Source: Coriobacteriia bacterium (GTDB taxonomy: Bacteria; Actinomycetota; Coriobacteriia; WRKU01; WQUG01). Taken from it: a stretch of DNA of 27,196 nt. Below, piece by piece: positions 1 through 7,582 of this stretch (position 1 is the stretch's first letter; each line of letters starts with the position of its first letter). The stretch is from assembly GCA_009785705.1 (NCBI GenBank), contig WQVS01000005.1, forward strand, positions 1 through 27,196, in the 5' to 3' direction. Under the pieces are notes generated by a model. It was not told the origin of the DNA and searched no databases. It was given only the letters and a program-made list of their open reading frames with translations. The translations under genes and the position numbers were made by a program.

Positions 1-132
1 GCTGAAGGTTTTCTTGCACGAGTCTTCCAGCATGAGATTGACCATTTAGACGGGGTTACTTTTGTAGATAGACTGGATGAGGACGGCAAGAAATTGGCTC
101 TAAGGGAATACTTTGACTTGCGCACTGAATAG
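1..132 (+). CDS. def: Peptide deformylase, C-terminal fragment (5' end outside window)
   Basis: Only the last 43 codons are present, in frame from base 1 to a TAG at 130-132. Peptide deformylase removes the formyl group from the N-terminal methionine of new proteins. The fragment carries the hallmark metal-binding helix motif HEIDHLDG (HExxH, residues 11-18 of the fragment), followed by the usual short C-terminal stretch. The next gene is fmt, which adds the formyl group to initiator Met-tRNA, so the def-fmt pairing supports the call. The gap to fmt is only 44 bases, consistent with one operon. It is truncated only by the window edge. Confidence 0.9.
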   Translation, partial: AEGFLARVFQHEIDHLDGVTFVDRLDEDGKKLALREYFDLRTE

Positions 133-176
133 TTTCTGCCTACTACTTTCTTTCCAGGGATTGAGGTTTAGTCCAA

Positions 177-1229
177 ATGAGTGATTTAGGTGTTTTTGGA
201 GTTGGTTTGCTCAATACTTTAGGGCGGGAGCTCGAGAGCTCAGACCGCATTGAACGTCCTGCTTTTGTAATGCAGAAAACACGGATTGTTTTTATGGGAA
301 CTCCTGATTTTGCTGCGCGGATTCTTCATATTTTACTGAATTCCCACGAGGTATATCATGAGGTAGTTGGGGTTTACTCTAGGCCTGATGCCATTTCGAA
401 GCGCGGGAAGAAGGTTCTTCCTTCCGCGGTTAGTCAACTTGCGATTGAGAGTGAACTACCCTTATTTCGTCCCTCCAGCTTGCGCGATGAAGAAGTTCAA
501 GGACAGCTGCGTGACTTGCGACCTGATTTGATAATCGTTGCTGCCTACGGAATGATTTTGCCCCCAGAGGTACTGGATATTCCTAAGCATGGCTGCGTAA
601 ACGTGCACGCCTCTTTGCTGCCACGTTGGCGTGGAGCAGCACCCATTGAGCGCGCAATTCTTGAAGGTGATCTGCAGACTGGTGTGAGTATTATGCAGAT
701 GGAAGAAGGTCTAGATACGGGCCCTTATTGTGCGATTGCTGCTACCGATGTTGCTGAGAAGACTTCTGAAGAGCTGCGTGTAGAGCTTGCAGAACTTGGG
801 GGACAGCTCTTGGTCGAAGTGATACCTCAGTTGTTAGATGACAGTGCTCAGTGGACTGTGCAAAACGAAGACGAAGTTACTTATGCTGGCAAGATTGAAA
901 AGGCTGAACTAACGCTATCACCAGAGTTGACTGTTACTGATTTTGTGCGACGTGTGCGAGCCAGCAGCGAGAGCGCTCCTGCGCGCTTAGAAATCGTTGG
1001 TAAAGGAGCTACTGCTTTGACATGCCGTGAGTATTTTGATGCTCCTGACTGCTGTACTGCGGGTAAAGCTAAATTGGTCAAACATCAGGGGAAGCGACAG
1101 GTTCTTTTGGGCTGTGCTGATGGCTGCATTGAGTTGTTAGAAGTTAAGCCTGATAGTAAGAAGGCCATGTTGGCAGTAGACTGGTTTAACGGATTTCCAA
1201 AAACATCAGAAGGGTTAACATGGGATTAA
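177..1229 (+). CDS. fmt: Methionyl-tRNA formyltransferase
   Basis: Transfers a formyl group from 10-formyltetrahydrofolate to initiator Met-tRNA. The N-terminal formyltransferase domain is clear: RIVFMGTPDF at residues 36-45, then NVHASLLPRWRG with the expected catalytic Asn142 and His144, and Asp180 in GLDTGPY. The C-terminal tRNA-binding domain follows. The 350-aa reading is about 30 residues longer than usual. An internal ATG at 270 would give 319 aa and near-standard residue numbering (N111, H113, D149), but only the 177 start has a Shine-Dalgarno-like GAGG upstream (about 10 bases away). The start is therefore uncertain. It follows def and overlaps rsmB by 10 bases, so translation is probably coupled. 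Confidence 0.92.
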   Translation: MSDLGVFGVGLLNTLGRELESSDRIERPAFVMQKTRIVFMGTPDFAARILHILLNSHEVYHEVVGVYSRPDAISKRGKKVLPSAVSQLAIESELPLFRPSSLRDEEVQGQLRDLRPDLIIVAAYGMILPPEVLDIPKHGCVNVHASLLPRWRGAAPIERAILEGDLQTGVSIMQMEEGLDTGPYCAIAATDVAEKTSEELRVELAELGGQLLVEVIPQLLDDSAQWTVQNEDEVTYAGKIEKAELTLSPELTVTDFVRRVRASSESAPARLEIVGKGATALTCREYFDAPDCCTAGKAKLVKHQGKRQVLLGCADGCIELLEVKPDSKKAMLAVDWFNGFPKTSEGLTWD

Positions 1230-2620
1230 GTCCAGCTAGGCGCCTTGCTTTCAAGGTAGTACGACGCGTGCGTGAAAAGGATTCATTTGCCCCAGAGGCT
1301 ATGCAGAGTGCTGTGTCGCGGGCGAAAGTGTCTTCGCGCGATAAGGCTTTTGCCACACGCTTAGCTTATGGCACGATTGCTGCACGGGGGACTCTGGACG
1401 AACTTGTCGCTACAGAGCTTAGTCGTCCTGCAGAGACTCCTGCAGACATTAAAGATGCATTGGCGATGGCTGCCTATGAACTCTTCTTTGAAGGCACAGA
1501 ATCATATGTTGTGGTTAATCAGGGCGTAGAATTGGTGCGCTTTGCATCATCGTATTCAAACGCAAATCCCAGGAATATGGGTGGCTTGTCGAACGCTGTC
1601 TTACGTAGATTGAGCGAGAAGCGCGAACACCTTTTTCCCGGCGGTGATCCCAAAAGTGATATTGCCGCAGCAGCTCGATTGCAAGGACATCCCTTGTGGC
1701 TGGCAAAGCTGTTGCAGAACGAGTATGGGATAGAGATAGCGAATAGGGTTATGGCAGTCAATAATGAGCCTGCACCACTCTATGTTGCTCATTTGCCGTT
1801 CTTGCAGTCAGAAAAGCAGTCGATAGCACAGTTGGATGCGGCGGGCATTGGATGGAAGCCTACTGGTGTTGAAGGGGCCTTTTTGATTGAGGACAGAGCA
1901 CAATTCTGGACCCTCAAGCCTGAACAGCGAGCATCCTTTGTGGCAATGGACTTGGCTGCTCAGCAAGTAGTTGCTCTGTGCCAGGCGCGTCCTGACCAGC
2001 ATATCCTAGAAGTTGGTAGTGGGCGCGGAATGAAGTCCCTTGCTCTTGCTGCCAGCGCAAGACGGCAGGGGGGTCCTGCCACTATTAAAGGTCTTGACTT
2101 GTATGATTTCAAGACTAAGGTTGCGCAGAAAGAAGCTGCTAATTTTGGCGTGCATGAAATTGACTATTTGACACTTGACGTTACAAAGGTTTCGGCTGCA
2201 GAAAATCTAAAGAAACAGGCGGGGCGGACTAGTTTTGATACGGTACTAGTGGACGCGCCCTGCTCGGGCCTAGGAACTTTACGTCGCGCCGTTGACAAGC
2301 GCTGGAAATTGCAGCCAGAAGACATTACCCAACTGGCTCACTTGGGCTCTAAGATGCTTAACTGGTCATCACAATTTGTGACATCAGGGGGCACTTTGCT
2401 CTATGCAACGTGTACAATTGCTAAAGAAGAGAATCAGATAGTAGTGCAGAACTTCCTAGTTTCAGAACAGGGTCAGAACTTTGTTGTTGAGCCTTTAGCC
2501 AGTGGTGAAGTTGCAGACGACTTTGCCCAGGCAATAACGCCAGAGGGATATTTAAATGCACTACCGTCTAGTGACGGACCGGACGGTCATTTCCTGACCA
2601 GAATGAAAAGAAAGAGGTAG
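1220..2620 (+). CDS. rsmB: 16S rRNA (cytosine-C5)-methyltransferase, RsmB/Sun family
   Basis: A two-domain protein of 466 aa. Residues 1-140 form a NusB-like RNA-binding domain, with the typical SNAVLRRL at 124-131. Residues about 160-466 form an S-adenosylmethionine-dependent methyltransferase. Both cysteines of RNA m5C methyltransferases are present: Cys348 in VDAPCSGLG and Cys398 in YATCT. Motif I is unusual: at residues 264-273 it reads EVGSGRGMKS, where the family normally has a DxCAAPGGKT-type sequence. The family methylates C967 of 16S rRNA (E. coli numbering); that target is inferred here. The gene overlaps fmt by 10 bases and ends two bases before glpX. Confidence 0.9.
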   Translation: MGLSPARRLAFKVVRRVREKDSFAPEAMQSAVSRAKVSSRDKAFATRLAYGTIAARGTLDELVATELSRPAETPADIKDALAMAAYELFFEGTESYVVVNQGVELVRFASSYSNANPRNMGGLSNAVLRRLSEKREHLFPGGDPKSDIAAAARLQGHPLWLAKLLQNEYGIEIANRVMAVNNEPAPLYVAHLPFLQSEKQSIAQLDAAGIGWKPTGVEGAFLIEDRAQFWTLKPEQRASFVAMDLAAQQVVALCQARPDQHILEVGSGRGMKSLALAASARRQGGPATIKGLDLYDFKTKVAQKEAANFGVHEIDYLTLDVTKVSAAENLKKQAGRTSFDTVLVDAPCSGLGTLRRAVDKRWKLQPEDITQLAHLGSKMLNWSSQFVTSGGTLLYATCTIAKEENQIVVQNFLVSEQGQNFVVEPLASGEVADDFAQAITPEGYLNALPSSDGPDGHFLTRMKRKR

Positions 2621-2622
2621 CA

Positions 2623-3564
2623 ATGGACCAGGTTAGAATCAATCAGATGCTTGCTGTTACTGAGGCAGCTGCTCTTGCTGCAGGCCAGTGGGTTGGCAAG
2701 GGAGAGAAGAAGATTGCTGATGGTGCAGCGGTAGAGGCCATGCGCGAGGCCTTGAACAAGTTGCCCATTTCTGGTCGTGTTGTTATAGGAGAAGGGGAAC
2801 GCGACGAAGCTCCGATGCTCTACATTGGCGAAGAGGTCGGCCTAGGCGGAGAAGAGATAGATATCGCAGTGGACCCTGTTGAGGGAACCAACATGTGCGC
2901 TTACTCACAGCCGAACTCGCTTGCTGTGCTGGCCTTTGCTCCGCGTGGTGCTCTGCTTTATGCTCCTGATACTTATATGGAAAAGATTGCCGTGGGTCCC
3001 GCTGCCGCAGATGCCATTGATATTGACGCAAGCCCAGAAGAAAACTGCGCTGCTGTGGCAAAGGCGCTGGGCAAGAAGCTTGAAGAATTGACCGTGTGCT
3101 TCCTTGATCGTGACCGCAATGCTGAAAAGATTGCTGCGGTACGTAAGGCTGGTGTACGCGTGCGTCTAATAGGTGACGGTGACATTTTTGCTGCAATGGC
3201 AACAGCACTTGATGATACGGGTGTTGATCTTTACATGGGCAGCGGGGCTGCTCCCGAAGGAGTATTGGCAGCTACCGCTATGCGCTGTATGGGTGGAGGT
3301 TTCCAGGGACGTTTTCTCTTCAGAAATGACGAAGAGCGCGCCCGCGCCATAGAAACAGCAGAATTAGATGTTGATGCCGTACTGCAGCGAGATGACTTGG
3401 TTCGCAGCGATGAAGCTGTGTTCCTTGCGACAGGAATCACTGATGGTGAGCTTCTAGGTGGCGTGGGTGAGGGAGACCGTGCCCATTCGATTATCATGGA
3501 CTGTAAGACGAAGAGCATTCGTTTCGTGCAAAGCTTTTATCGCGTAGATGAAGTGCCGTTTTAA
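2623..3564 (+). CDS. glpX: Fructose-1,6-bisphosphatase class II (GlpX)
   Basis: Hydrolyses fructose-1,6-bisphosphate to fructose-6-phosphate, the committed step of gluconeogenesis, in the cytoplasm. At 313 aa it is close to the family length. The family's metal ligands can be read off in order: Asp33 (IADGAA), Glu57 (GEGERDEAPM), Asp84 and Glu87 (DPVEGT) and Glu212 (GAAPEGV). GDGD, typical of the sugar-phosphate site, follows VRLI at about 184-187. Class II enzymes are common in Actinobacteria and several anaerobic Firmicutes. The ATG lies two bases after the rsmB stop, so it is almost certainly translated from the same transcript, although its function is unrelated to rRNA methylation. Confidence 0.93.
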   Translation: MDQVRINQMLAVTEAAALAAGQWVGKGEKKIADGAAVEAMREALNKLPISGRVVIGEGERDEAPMLYIGEEVGLGGEEIDIAVDPVEGTNMCAYSQPNSLAVLAFAPRGALLYAPDTYMEKIAVGPAAADAIDIDASPEENCAAVAKALGKKLEELTVCFLDRDRNAEKIAAVRKAGVRVRLIGDGDIFAAMATALDDTGVDLYMGSGAAPEGVLAATAMRCMGGGFQGRFLFRNDEERARAIETAELDVDAVLQRDDLVRSDEAVFLATGITDGELLGGVGEGDRAHSIIMDCKTKSIRFVQSFYRVDEVPF

Positions 3565-3595
3565 AGCTTTATAGTAGCTAATAATAGGCCCCGCC

Positions 3596-4873
3596 ATGTC
3601 AGAAGATAAGTCATCACAATCGCCTTCACAGCAAGACTCTTCTTTGCAGGAAGATTCTTCTTTACAAGAAAACCAAGAGGTTCTTGCTGCTGATGACCTG
3701 CGCGTCCCAGAGGAGGACGCTGCTAGTCATGAAGAAAGGGTTGTGCGTGGCGTAAGTGCTGTTCTTAGAGCAGAGAGTGCGCGTGCTGCAAGCTTGCTGC
3801 GCATGCCCACTGTGGACCGCAAGCGTCCAGAACGTAGACGCCTGCTTACGACAGAAATAGCTACTCGGACTTTGCTCTGGGTAGTCTCTACTGCTTTAGT
3901 GCTTTCTTATGTAGGTATTGCAGTTTGGGTCTATACTCAAGTTGATGTGCCAGAAGTTCTGGGCCTTTCAGAATCAGCCGCTTACGAACTGCTTGAAGAA
4001 AGTGGTCTGCAGGTACAGAATGTGACAAGGCGACTATCGGACGCCCCAGAAGGACAGGTCATTGACCAGTATCCTGCCTATGGTGTGGCTGCGCAACGCG
4101 ACGACAGTGTTGACCTTGTTGTATCTGCGGGACTAGGCGGATTCAGCCTTCCCAGTGTTATTGGGGATGATTTTGCTGATGCTCGTATTGAGTTAGAGAA
4201 TTTAGGATTTACAGTGGCTCTTGAATATTTGCCTTCAGAGGCGCCAGAGGGTTCTGTTCTTTTGACACTGCCCCCTTCGGGGACACGTTTTTCTGAAGAG
4301 GATGACCTAGACCATGCACGTATCATTCTCTATGTAGCAGCCCCTATTTCTAGCGCTGGACTGATAGCTTATCAGCTCAATGGCTTGCAGGTAGCGATTG
4401 AGCCACGCTTTACTTCGACTGTTGCAGGCGATGTTAGCTTCGATGTGGCACGTAGACTCTCTTCGCTCTTTGAGGCGGCCGAAGCCGATGTTACCATTAC
4501 GCGCGCTAGTCGTGAACGCGAGGTAGAGCCAGACGAATTCGCTGCACGCGCATCACGCGCACAAGCAGAATTGCATATCATCATAAGCGTGCGCGAAGAG
4601 GGCCCTTCGGGAATTCTTATTCGTTCTGTTGAGCAAGATGAAGATTCTACTGCACGGGCGATTTATGAGCGCATGATAGAAAATCAGTTGTCCGCTCATA
4701 CCGTGCGTGTAAATGAGCCTTTTGGACAAGCAGGAGAAAATAATAGTCTGGAAATAGTCCTAGGCAGCACGGCAAATTTGGAAGATATTGAAAACTTTGA
4801 CTCCAATTTCTGGAGAGATCACGTAGCAAGGGCCATCTACATGGCAGCAAGCCCCCAATTTGCTCTTGACTAG
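3596..4873 (+). CDS. Membrane-anchored PASTA-repeat protein with a degenerate amidase-like C-terminal domain
   Basis: 425 aa. Residues 1-90 are a charged cytoplasmic segment without a kinase domain. Residues 91-115 are one transmembrane helix. Two PASTA domains follow (about 117-178 and 183-249); PASTA domains bind peptidoglycan fragments or beta-lactams. Residues about 264-420 align by eye with the Amidase_3 fold (IEP start, SFDVARRLSSLFEAA helix, HIIISV strand, GSTANLEDIENF...VARAI end). The positions of the zinc ligands and catalytic Glu appear to be Phe272, Ala277, Arg333 and Val388, so catalysis is not expected. I infer a non-catalytic wall-binding or regulatory protein. The start has only a weak ribosome site. 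It lies 31 bases after glpX. Confidence 0.75.
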   Translation: MSEDKSSQSPSQQDSSLQEDSSLQENQEVLAADDLRVPEEDAASHEERVVRGVSAVLRAESARAASLLRMPTVDRKRPERRRLLTTEIATRTLLWVVSTALVLSYVGIAVWVYTQVDVPEVLGLSESAAYELLEESGLQVQNVTRRLSDAPEGQVIDQYPAYGVAAQRDDSVDLVVSAGLGGFSLPSVIGDDFADARIELENLGFTVALEYLPSEAPEGSVLLTLPPSGTRFSEEDDLDHARIILYVAAPISSAGLIAYQLNGLQVAIEPRFTSTVAGDVSFDVARRLSSLFEAAEADVTITRASREREVEPDEFAARASRAQAELHIIISVREEGPSGILIRSVEQDEDSTARAIYERMIENQLSAHTVRVNEPFGQAGENNSLEIVLGSTANLEDIENFDSNFWRDHVARAIYMAASPQFALD

Positions 4874-4950
4874 GGGTATGTGCATGCCGCCGCATTGCTT
4901 CAAAATGAAATGTACTCAAAATAAGGGATTCTCAAAATAATTAATCTTGC

Positions 4951-4979
4951 TATACAGGACTAAGGTTATTTGCTACAAT
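4951..4979 (+). promoter_or_regulatory. Promoter for tRNA-His/rpsB (extended -10)
   Basis: TATACA at 4951-4956 (4 of 6 matches to the -35 consensus) is followed after 17 bases by TACAAT at 4974-4979. The -10 is preceded by TG one base upstream (TGCTACAAT), an extended -10. The expected start lies about 10 bases before the tRNA. The same TGCTAnAATA string occurs in the Asp23 promoter at 7159-7168. Confidence 0.6.
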
Positions 4980-4996
4980 ACCTAGTTGCTGAAAGT

Positions 4997-5074
4997 GGCG
5001 GGTATAGCTCAGCTGGTTAGAGCGCCTGACTGTGGCTCAGGAGGCCGCGGGTTCAAATCCCGTTACTCGCCCCA
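4997..5074 (+). tRNA. tRNA-His (anticodon GTG)
   Basis: A full cloverleaf can be drawn. The acceptor stem GCGGGTA pairs with TACTCGC (one G-T wobble). The D arm is GCTCAGCTGGTTAGAGC. The anticodon stem CCTGA/TCAGG encloses the loop CTGTGGC, with anticodon GTG. The T arm is GCGGGTTCAAATCCCGT. The extra 5' G at 4997 (G-1) facing C73 is the identity element specific to tRNA-His. CCA is encoded at 5072-5074. It lies 114 bases upstream of rpsB with no terminator seen between them, so the two may be co-transcribed. Confidence 0.96.
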
Positions 5075-5122
5075 ACTTTTTAAGCATAAATACACATGCG
5101 AGTGGACTAGAACTTCGGCGTG

Positions 5123-5146
5123 CCCAAGATGGGTGAAGTATCTGGG
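5123..5146 (+). promoter_or_regulatory. Possible hairpin in the rpsB leader
   Basis: In the leader between tRNA-His and rpsB, CCC (5123-5125) plus AGAT (5127-5130) can pair with ATCT (5140-5143) plus GGG (5144-5146), leaving one bulged A and a 9-base loop. S2 leaders are known autoregulatory targets in some bacteria. A match to any known S2 leader motif is not shown here. Confidence 0.25.
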
Positions 5147-5188
5147 AAGAAGCTTGCAGAGGAACAACGAAAGGAATAGGTACTACTT

Positions 5189-6070
5189 ATGGCTACTGTT
5201 ACCATGAAAGGCCTGCTGGAAGCAGGCGTCCACTTTGGGCATCAGACCCGTCGTTGGAATCCGAAGATGAAGCCCTATATCTTTACTCAGCGTGGCGGCA
5301 TCTACATTCTTAATCTACAAAAAACCATGGCAGAACTTGAGAAGGCTTACAAGTATTCTTATACTGTGGGTCAGCGTGGCGGCGAAATTCTTTTTGTCGG
5401 CACAAAGAAGCAAGCTCAAGAACCACTAGAAACTGCTGCAAAGCAAGCTGGTATGCCTTATGTAACTCAGCGCTGGTTGGGTGGTATGCTCACTAACTTT
5501 GAAACTGTTCGCTCACGTGTGTCTCACATGGAAAAGCTTGAAGCTATGATTGATGACGGCACCATGGCGACTCTTCCTAAAAAGGAACAAATCCTTAAAG
5601 GTAAGGAACTTGCGAAGCTGCGTAATAACCTAGAAGGTATTCGCAACATGCGCAGTCTGCCCGCAGCACTGTTCATCGTAGACACCATGCGTGAAACGAT
5701 TGCTGTTGCTGAAGCTCGCCGTCTAGGTATTCCGATTATCGCGATTCTAGATACCAACAGCGACCCAGATGAGGTTGATTTCCCCATCCCAGCAAATGAT
5801 GATGCGATTCGTTCAATCGCACTGATTACCAACGTTATTTCAGCTGCAGTTCTTGAAGGCAATGGCGGAGTAACAGCCATGAAGGCCGCAGAAGCTGAAG
5901 CAGAAAAGGCTGCAAAAGCAGAAGCTGCTGCACCAGCTGCAACTCAACACGTGGAACACAGCCCTGTTCGTCCAGAAGAAAATCCTGCTGATTCGGCGCC
6001 TGATGCTGCAGAAATTGCAGATGCAGAAGCAGAGGCAGCCGCAGAAACAGGAACTGTTCCAGCAGCTTAA
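5189..6070 (+). CDS. rpsB: 30S ribosomal protein S2
   Basis: A small-subunit ribosomal protein needed for late 30S assembly and for binding S1 where S1 is present. The start MATVTMKGLLEAGVHFGHQT and the motif RRWNPKMKPYIF are diagnostic; QRWLGGMLTNF and FPIPANDDAIRSI follow in the expected order. The conserved domain ends at about residue 230. The remaining 60 or so residues are a low-complexity Ala/Glu-rich acidic tail, as often seen in actinobacterial S2 proteins. An AAAGGAA-type ribosome site precedes the ATG. rpsB is followed by tsf, the usual pairing, with a hairpin in the 104-base gap. Confidence 0.97.
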   Translation: MATVTMKGLLEAGVHFGHQTRRWNPKMKPYIFTQRGGIYILNLQKTMAELEKAYKYSYTVGQRGGEILFVGTKKQAQEPLETAAKQAGMPYVTQRWLGGMLTNFETVRSRVSHMEKLEAMIDDGTMATLPKKEQILKGKELAKLRNNLEGIRNMRSLPAALFIVDTMRETIAVAEARRLGIPIIAILDTNSDPDEVDFPIPANDDAIRSIALITNVISAAVLEGNGGVTAMKAAEAEAEKAAKAEAAAPAATQHVEHSPVRPEENPADSAPDAAEIADAEAEAAAETGTVPAA

Positions 6071-6086
6071 CAATGAAATTAGCTCT

Positions 6087-6119
6087 TATGCCGCACTTTG
6101 ACTAACAGATTGCGGCATA
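6087..6119 (+). promoter_or_regulatory. Intergenic stem-loop between rpsB and tsf
   Basis: A perfect 9-base inverted repeat, TATGCCGCA (6087-6095) and TGCGGCATA (6111-6119), with a 15-base loop. No T-run follows, so it is not a classical intrinsic terminator. It may be an attenuator, a processing site or an mRNA-stabilising hairpin that sets the S2 to EF-Ts ratio (inference). Confidence 0.5.
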
Positions 6120-6174
6120 CAGGATTTGACCTTAACAGCCATCAAGTTCGACATTTAGGATAAGGAGAAGACCT

Positions 6175-7059
6175 ATGTCTAACATAAGCGCAAAGCTAGT
6201 TAAAGAGCTCCGCGAAAAAACAGGAGCAGGCATGATGGAGTGCAAGAAGGCGCTTCAAGAGGTAGAAGGCGATATCGAAAAGGCTATCGACTTTCTGCGT
6301 ACGCGTGGCCTTGCATCTGCTGCTAAAAAGGCAGGACGTGCAACTAACGAAGGTGCGATTGCAGAATACATCAGCGTTGACAATAAAGTAGGCGCTCTTA
6401 TCGAAGTTAATTGCGAAACTGACTTCGTAGCTATGAATGAAAACTTCACTTCATTTGCAAAGCTTCTTGCAGAGGTTGTTGCAAAAGATAACCCAGCAGA
6501 CAATGCTGAACTTATGCAGCTATCAGTACCTAATCGTGATATCACCATTGAAGAGCTCTTCGGTGAGACCGTCGGTAAGCTAGGCGAGAACATTCAGGTT
6601 GCTCGCTTCGAGCGCATTGAACTACTTGAAACAGGTGCCCTTTCTGCCTACATTCACGGTGGAGCAAAGATTGGCATCATGGTTCAGTTCAAACTAGGCA
6701 ATCAGGCAACAGCTGATGCAGAGGTCTTCAAGATTTATGCACGTGATGTGGCCATGCAGATTGCTGCTGCAAACCCTATCGCTGTTCGCCGTGAAGACTT
6801 TGACGCTGCAGTAGTAGCAAGAGAAAAAGAAATCTACAAAACTCAAGCTGCAGAAAGTGGCAAGCCAGAACAAATTCAAGAAAAGATGGCAGAAGGTCGT
6901 CTCAACAAGTTCTTCAAGGAACAAGCACTTGTCGAGCAAGCCTATGTAAAAGACATGGATATTAGCATCGATGAATACACAAAGCGTGTTGCAAAAGAAC
7001 TAGGCGATACAGTAGCAATTGAGGCGTTCACTCGTTATGACTTGGGAGCAAGCGCTTAG
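6175..7059 (+). CDS. tsf: Translation elongation factor Ts
   Basis: The guanine-nucleotide exchange factor that reloads EF-Tu with GTP. The N-terminal UBA-like domain has the signature LVKELREKTGAGMMECKKAL (residues 8-27), and the second signature CETDFVA follows the NEGAIAEYI segment. At 294 aa the protein has the standard length with a full C-terminal dimerisation-type region. A clear AAGGAGAAG ribosome site lies just upstream of the ATG. It is followed by a strong intrinsic terminator at 7117-7149, so tsf appears to close the tRNA-His/rpsB/tsf unit. Confidence 0.97.
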   Translation: MSNISAKLVKELREKTGAGMMECKKALQEVEGDIEKAIDFLRTRGLASAAKKAGRATNEGAIAEYISVDNKVGALIEVNCETDFVAMNENFTSFAKLLAEVVAKDNPADNAELMQLSVPNRDITIEELFGETVGKLGENIQVARFERIELLETGALSAYIHGGAKIGIMVQFKLGNQATADAEVFKIYARDVAMQIAAANPIAVRREDFDAAVVAREKEIYKTQAAESGKPEQIQEKMAEGRLNKFFKEQALVEQAYVKDMDISIDEYTKRVAKELGDTVAIEAFTRYDLGASA

Positions 7060-7116
7060 AGCACACCTAGCGTCTGTTCTGACTAAGTCTTAGCAGCACT
7101 ACAACTTATTAATTCG

Positions 7117-7149
7117 GAGTGCGTCCAGTGATGGGCGCACTCTTTTCTT
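7117..7149 (+). terminator. Rho-independent terminator after tsf
   Basis: GAGTGCGTCCA (7117-7127) pairs with TGGGCGCACTC (7132-7142) with one G-T wobble. That gives an 11-base stem with a GTGA tetraloop, followed directly by TTTTCTT. It separates the rpsB/tsf unit from the Asp23 operon. Confidence 0.88.
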
Positions 7150-7158
7150 GTGTTATTT

Positions 7159-7167
7159 TGCTATAAT
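7159..7167 (+). promoter_or_regulatory. Extended -10 promoter of the asp23-fakA operon
   Basis: TGCTATAAT combines a perfect -10 hexamer (TATAAT, 7162-7167) with the TGn extension. No good -35 is visible: the region where it would lie is the 3' arm and T-run of the tsf terminator. This suggests an extended -10 promoter that does not depend on a -35. A GAGAGGGAG ribosome site follows just before the ATG at 7202. Confidence 0.65.
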
Positions 7168-7201
7168 AGTTTGCTGATTATCACCTAAGAGAGGGAGTCA
7201 C

Positions 7202-7582
7202 ATGACAGCTGAATTGACTGGCGGTGCAGTACATATTTCTATTGAGGTATTGGCCGACCTAGCAGGTTATTCTGCGCTAGAAAGTTATGGTGTTGTTGGT
7301 ATGGCCGCCCCCAGCATCCGCGATGGCTTGGTTCAATTGCTGCCGCAAAACAAGCTGCGCAAGGGTGTTAAAATCACCAATTCGTTTGATGAAGATGGTC
7401 AAGCCATTCCTAATGCTGTTGAAGTAGATTTGTACGTTGTTATCGAATATGGTACACAGCTTGCAGAGGTTTCACGTAATCTGGCTGACCGTGTTCGCTA
7501 TACTTTGACCTCTATGACTGAAATCGAAGTTAATCGCGTTGATGTTCATGTCCTTGAAGTGAAAGTTCGTCAGGGGGCGTAA
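7202..7582 (+). CDS. Asp23/Gls24 family protein (YloU-like)
   Basis: A 126-aa protein of the Asp23/Gls24 (DUF322) family. These small envelope-associated proteins include some induced by alkaline or general stress. The sequence runs through the family pattern: ISIEVLADLAGYSALESYGVVGMA, then an alternating strand/helix core with VEVDLYVVIEYG and a C-terminal VNRVDVHVLEVKV strand. It has no signal peptide or membrane helix. Its stop codon overlaps the fakA start by one base (TAATG). This small gene directly before the DAK-domain kinase is the conserved yloU-yloV arrangement of Firmicutes. Its own biochemical role is unknown. Confidence 0.85.
   Translation: MTAELTGGAVHISIEVLADLAGYSALESYGVVGMAAPSIRDGLVQLLPQNKLRKGVKITNSFDEDGQAIPNAVEVDLYVVIEYGTQLAEVSRNLADRVRYTLTSMTEIEVNRVDVHVLEVKVRQGA

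Noticed and set aside
4986..5207. 73-codon open frame across the tRNA region
   Set aside because: It is read straight through tRNA-His and the rpsB leader. The frame has no family resemblance and the tRNA explains the conservation.
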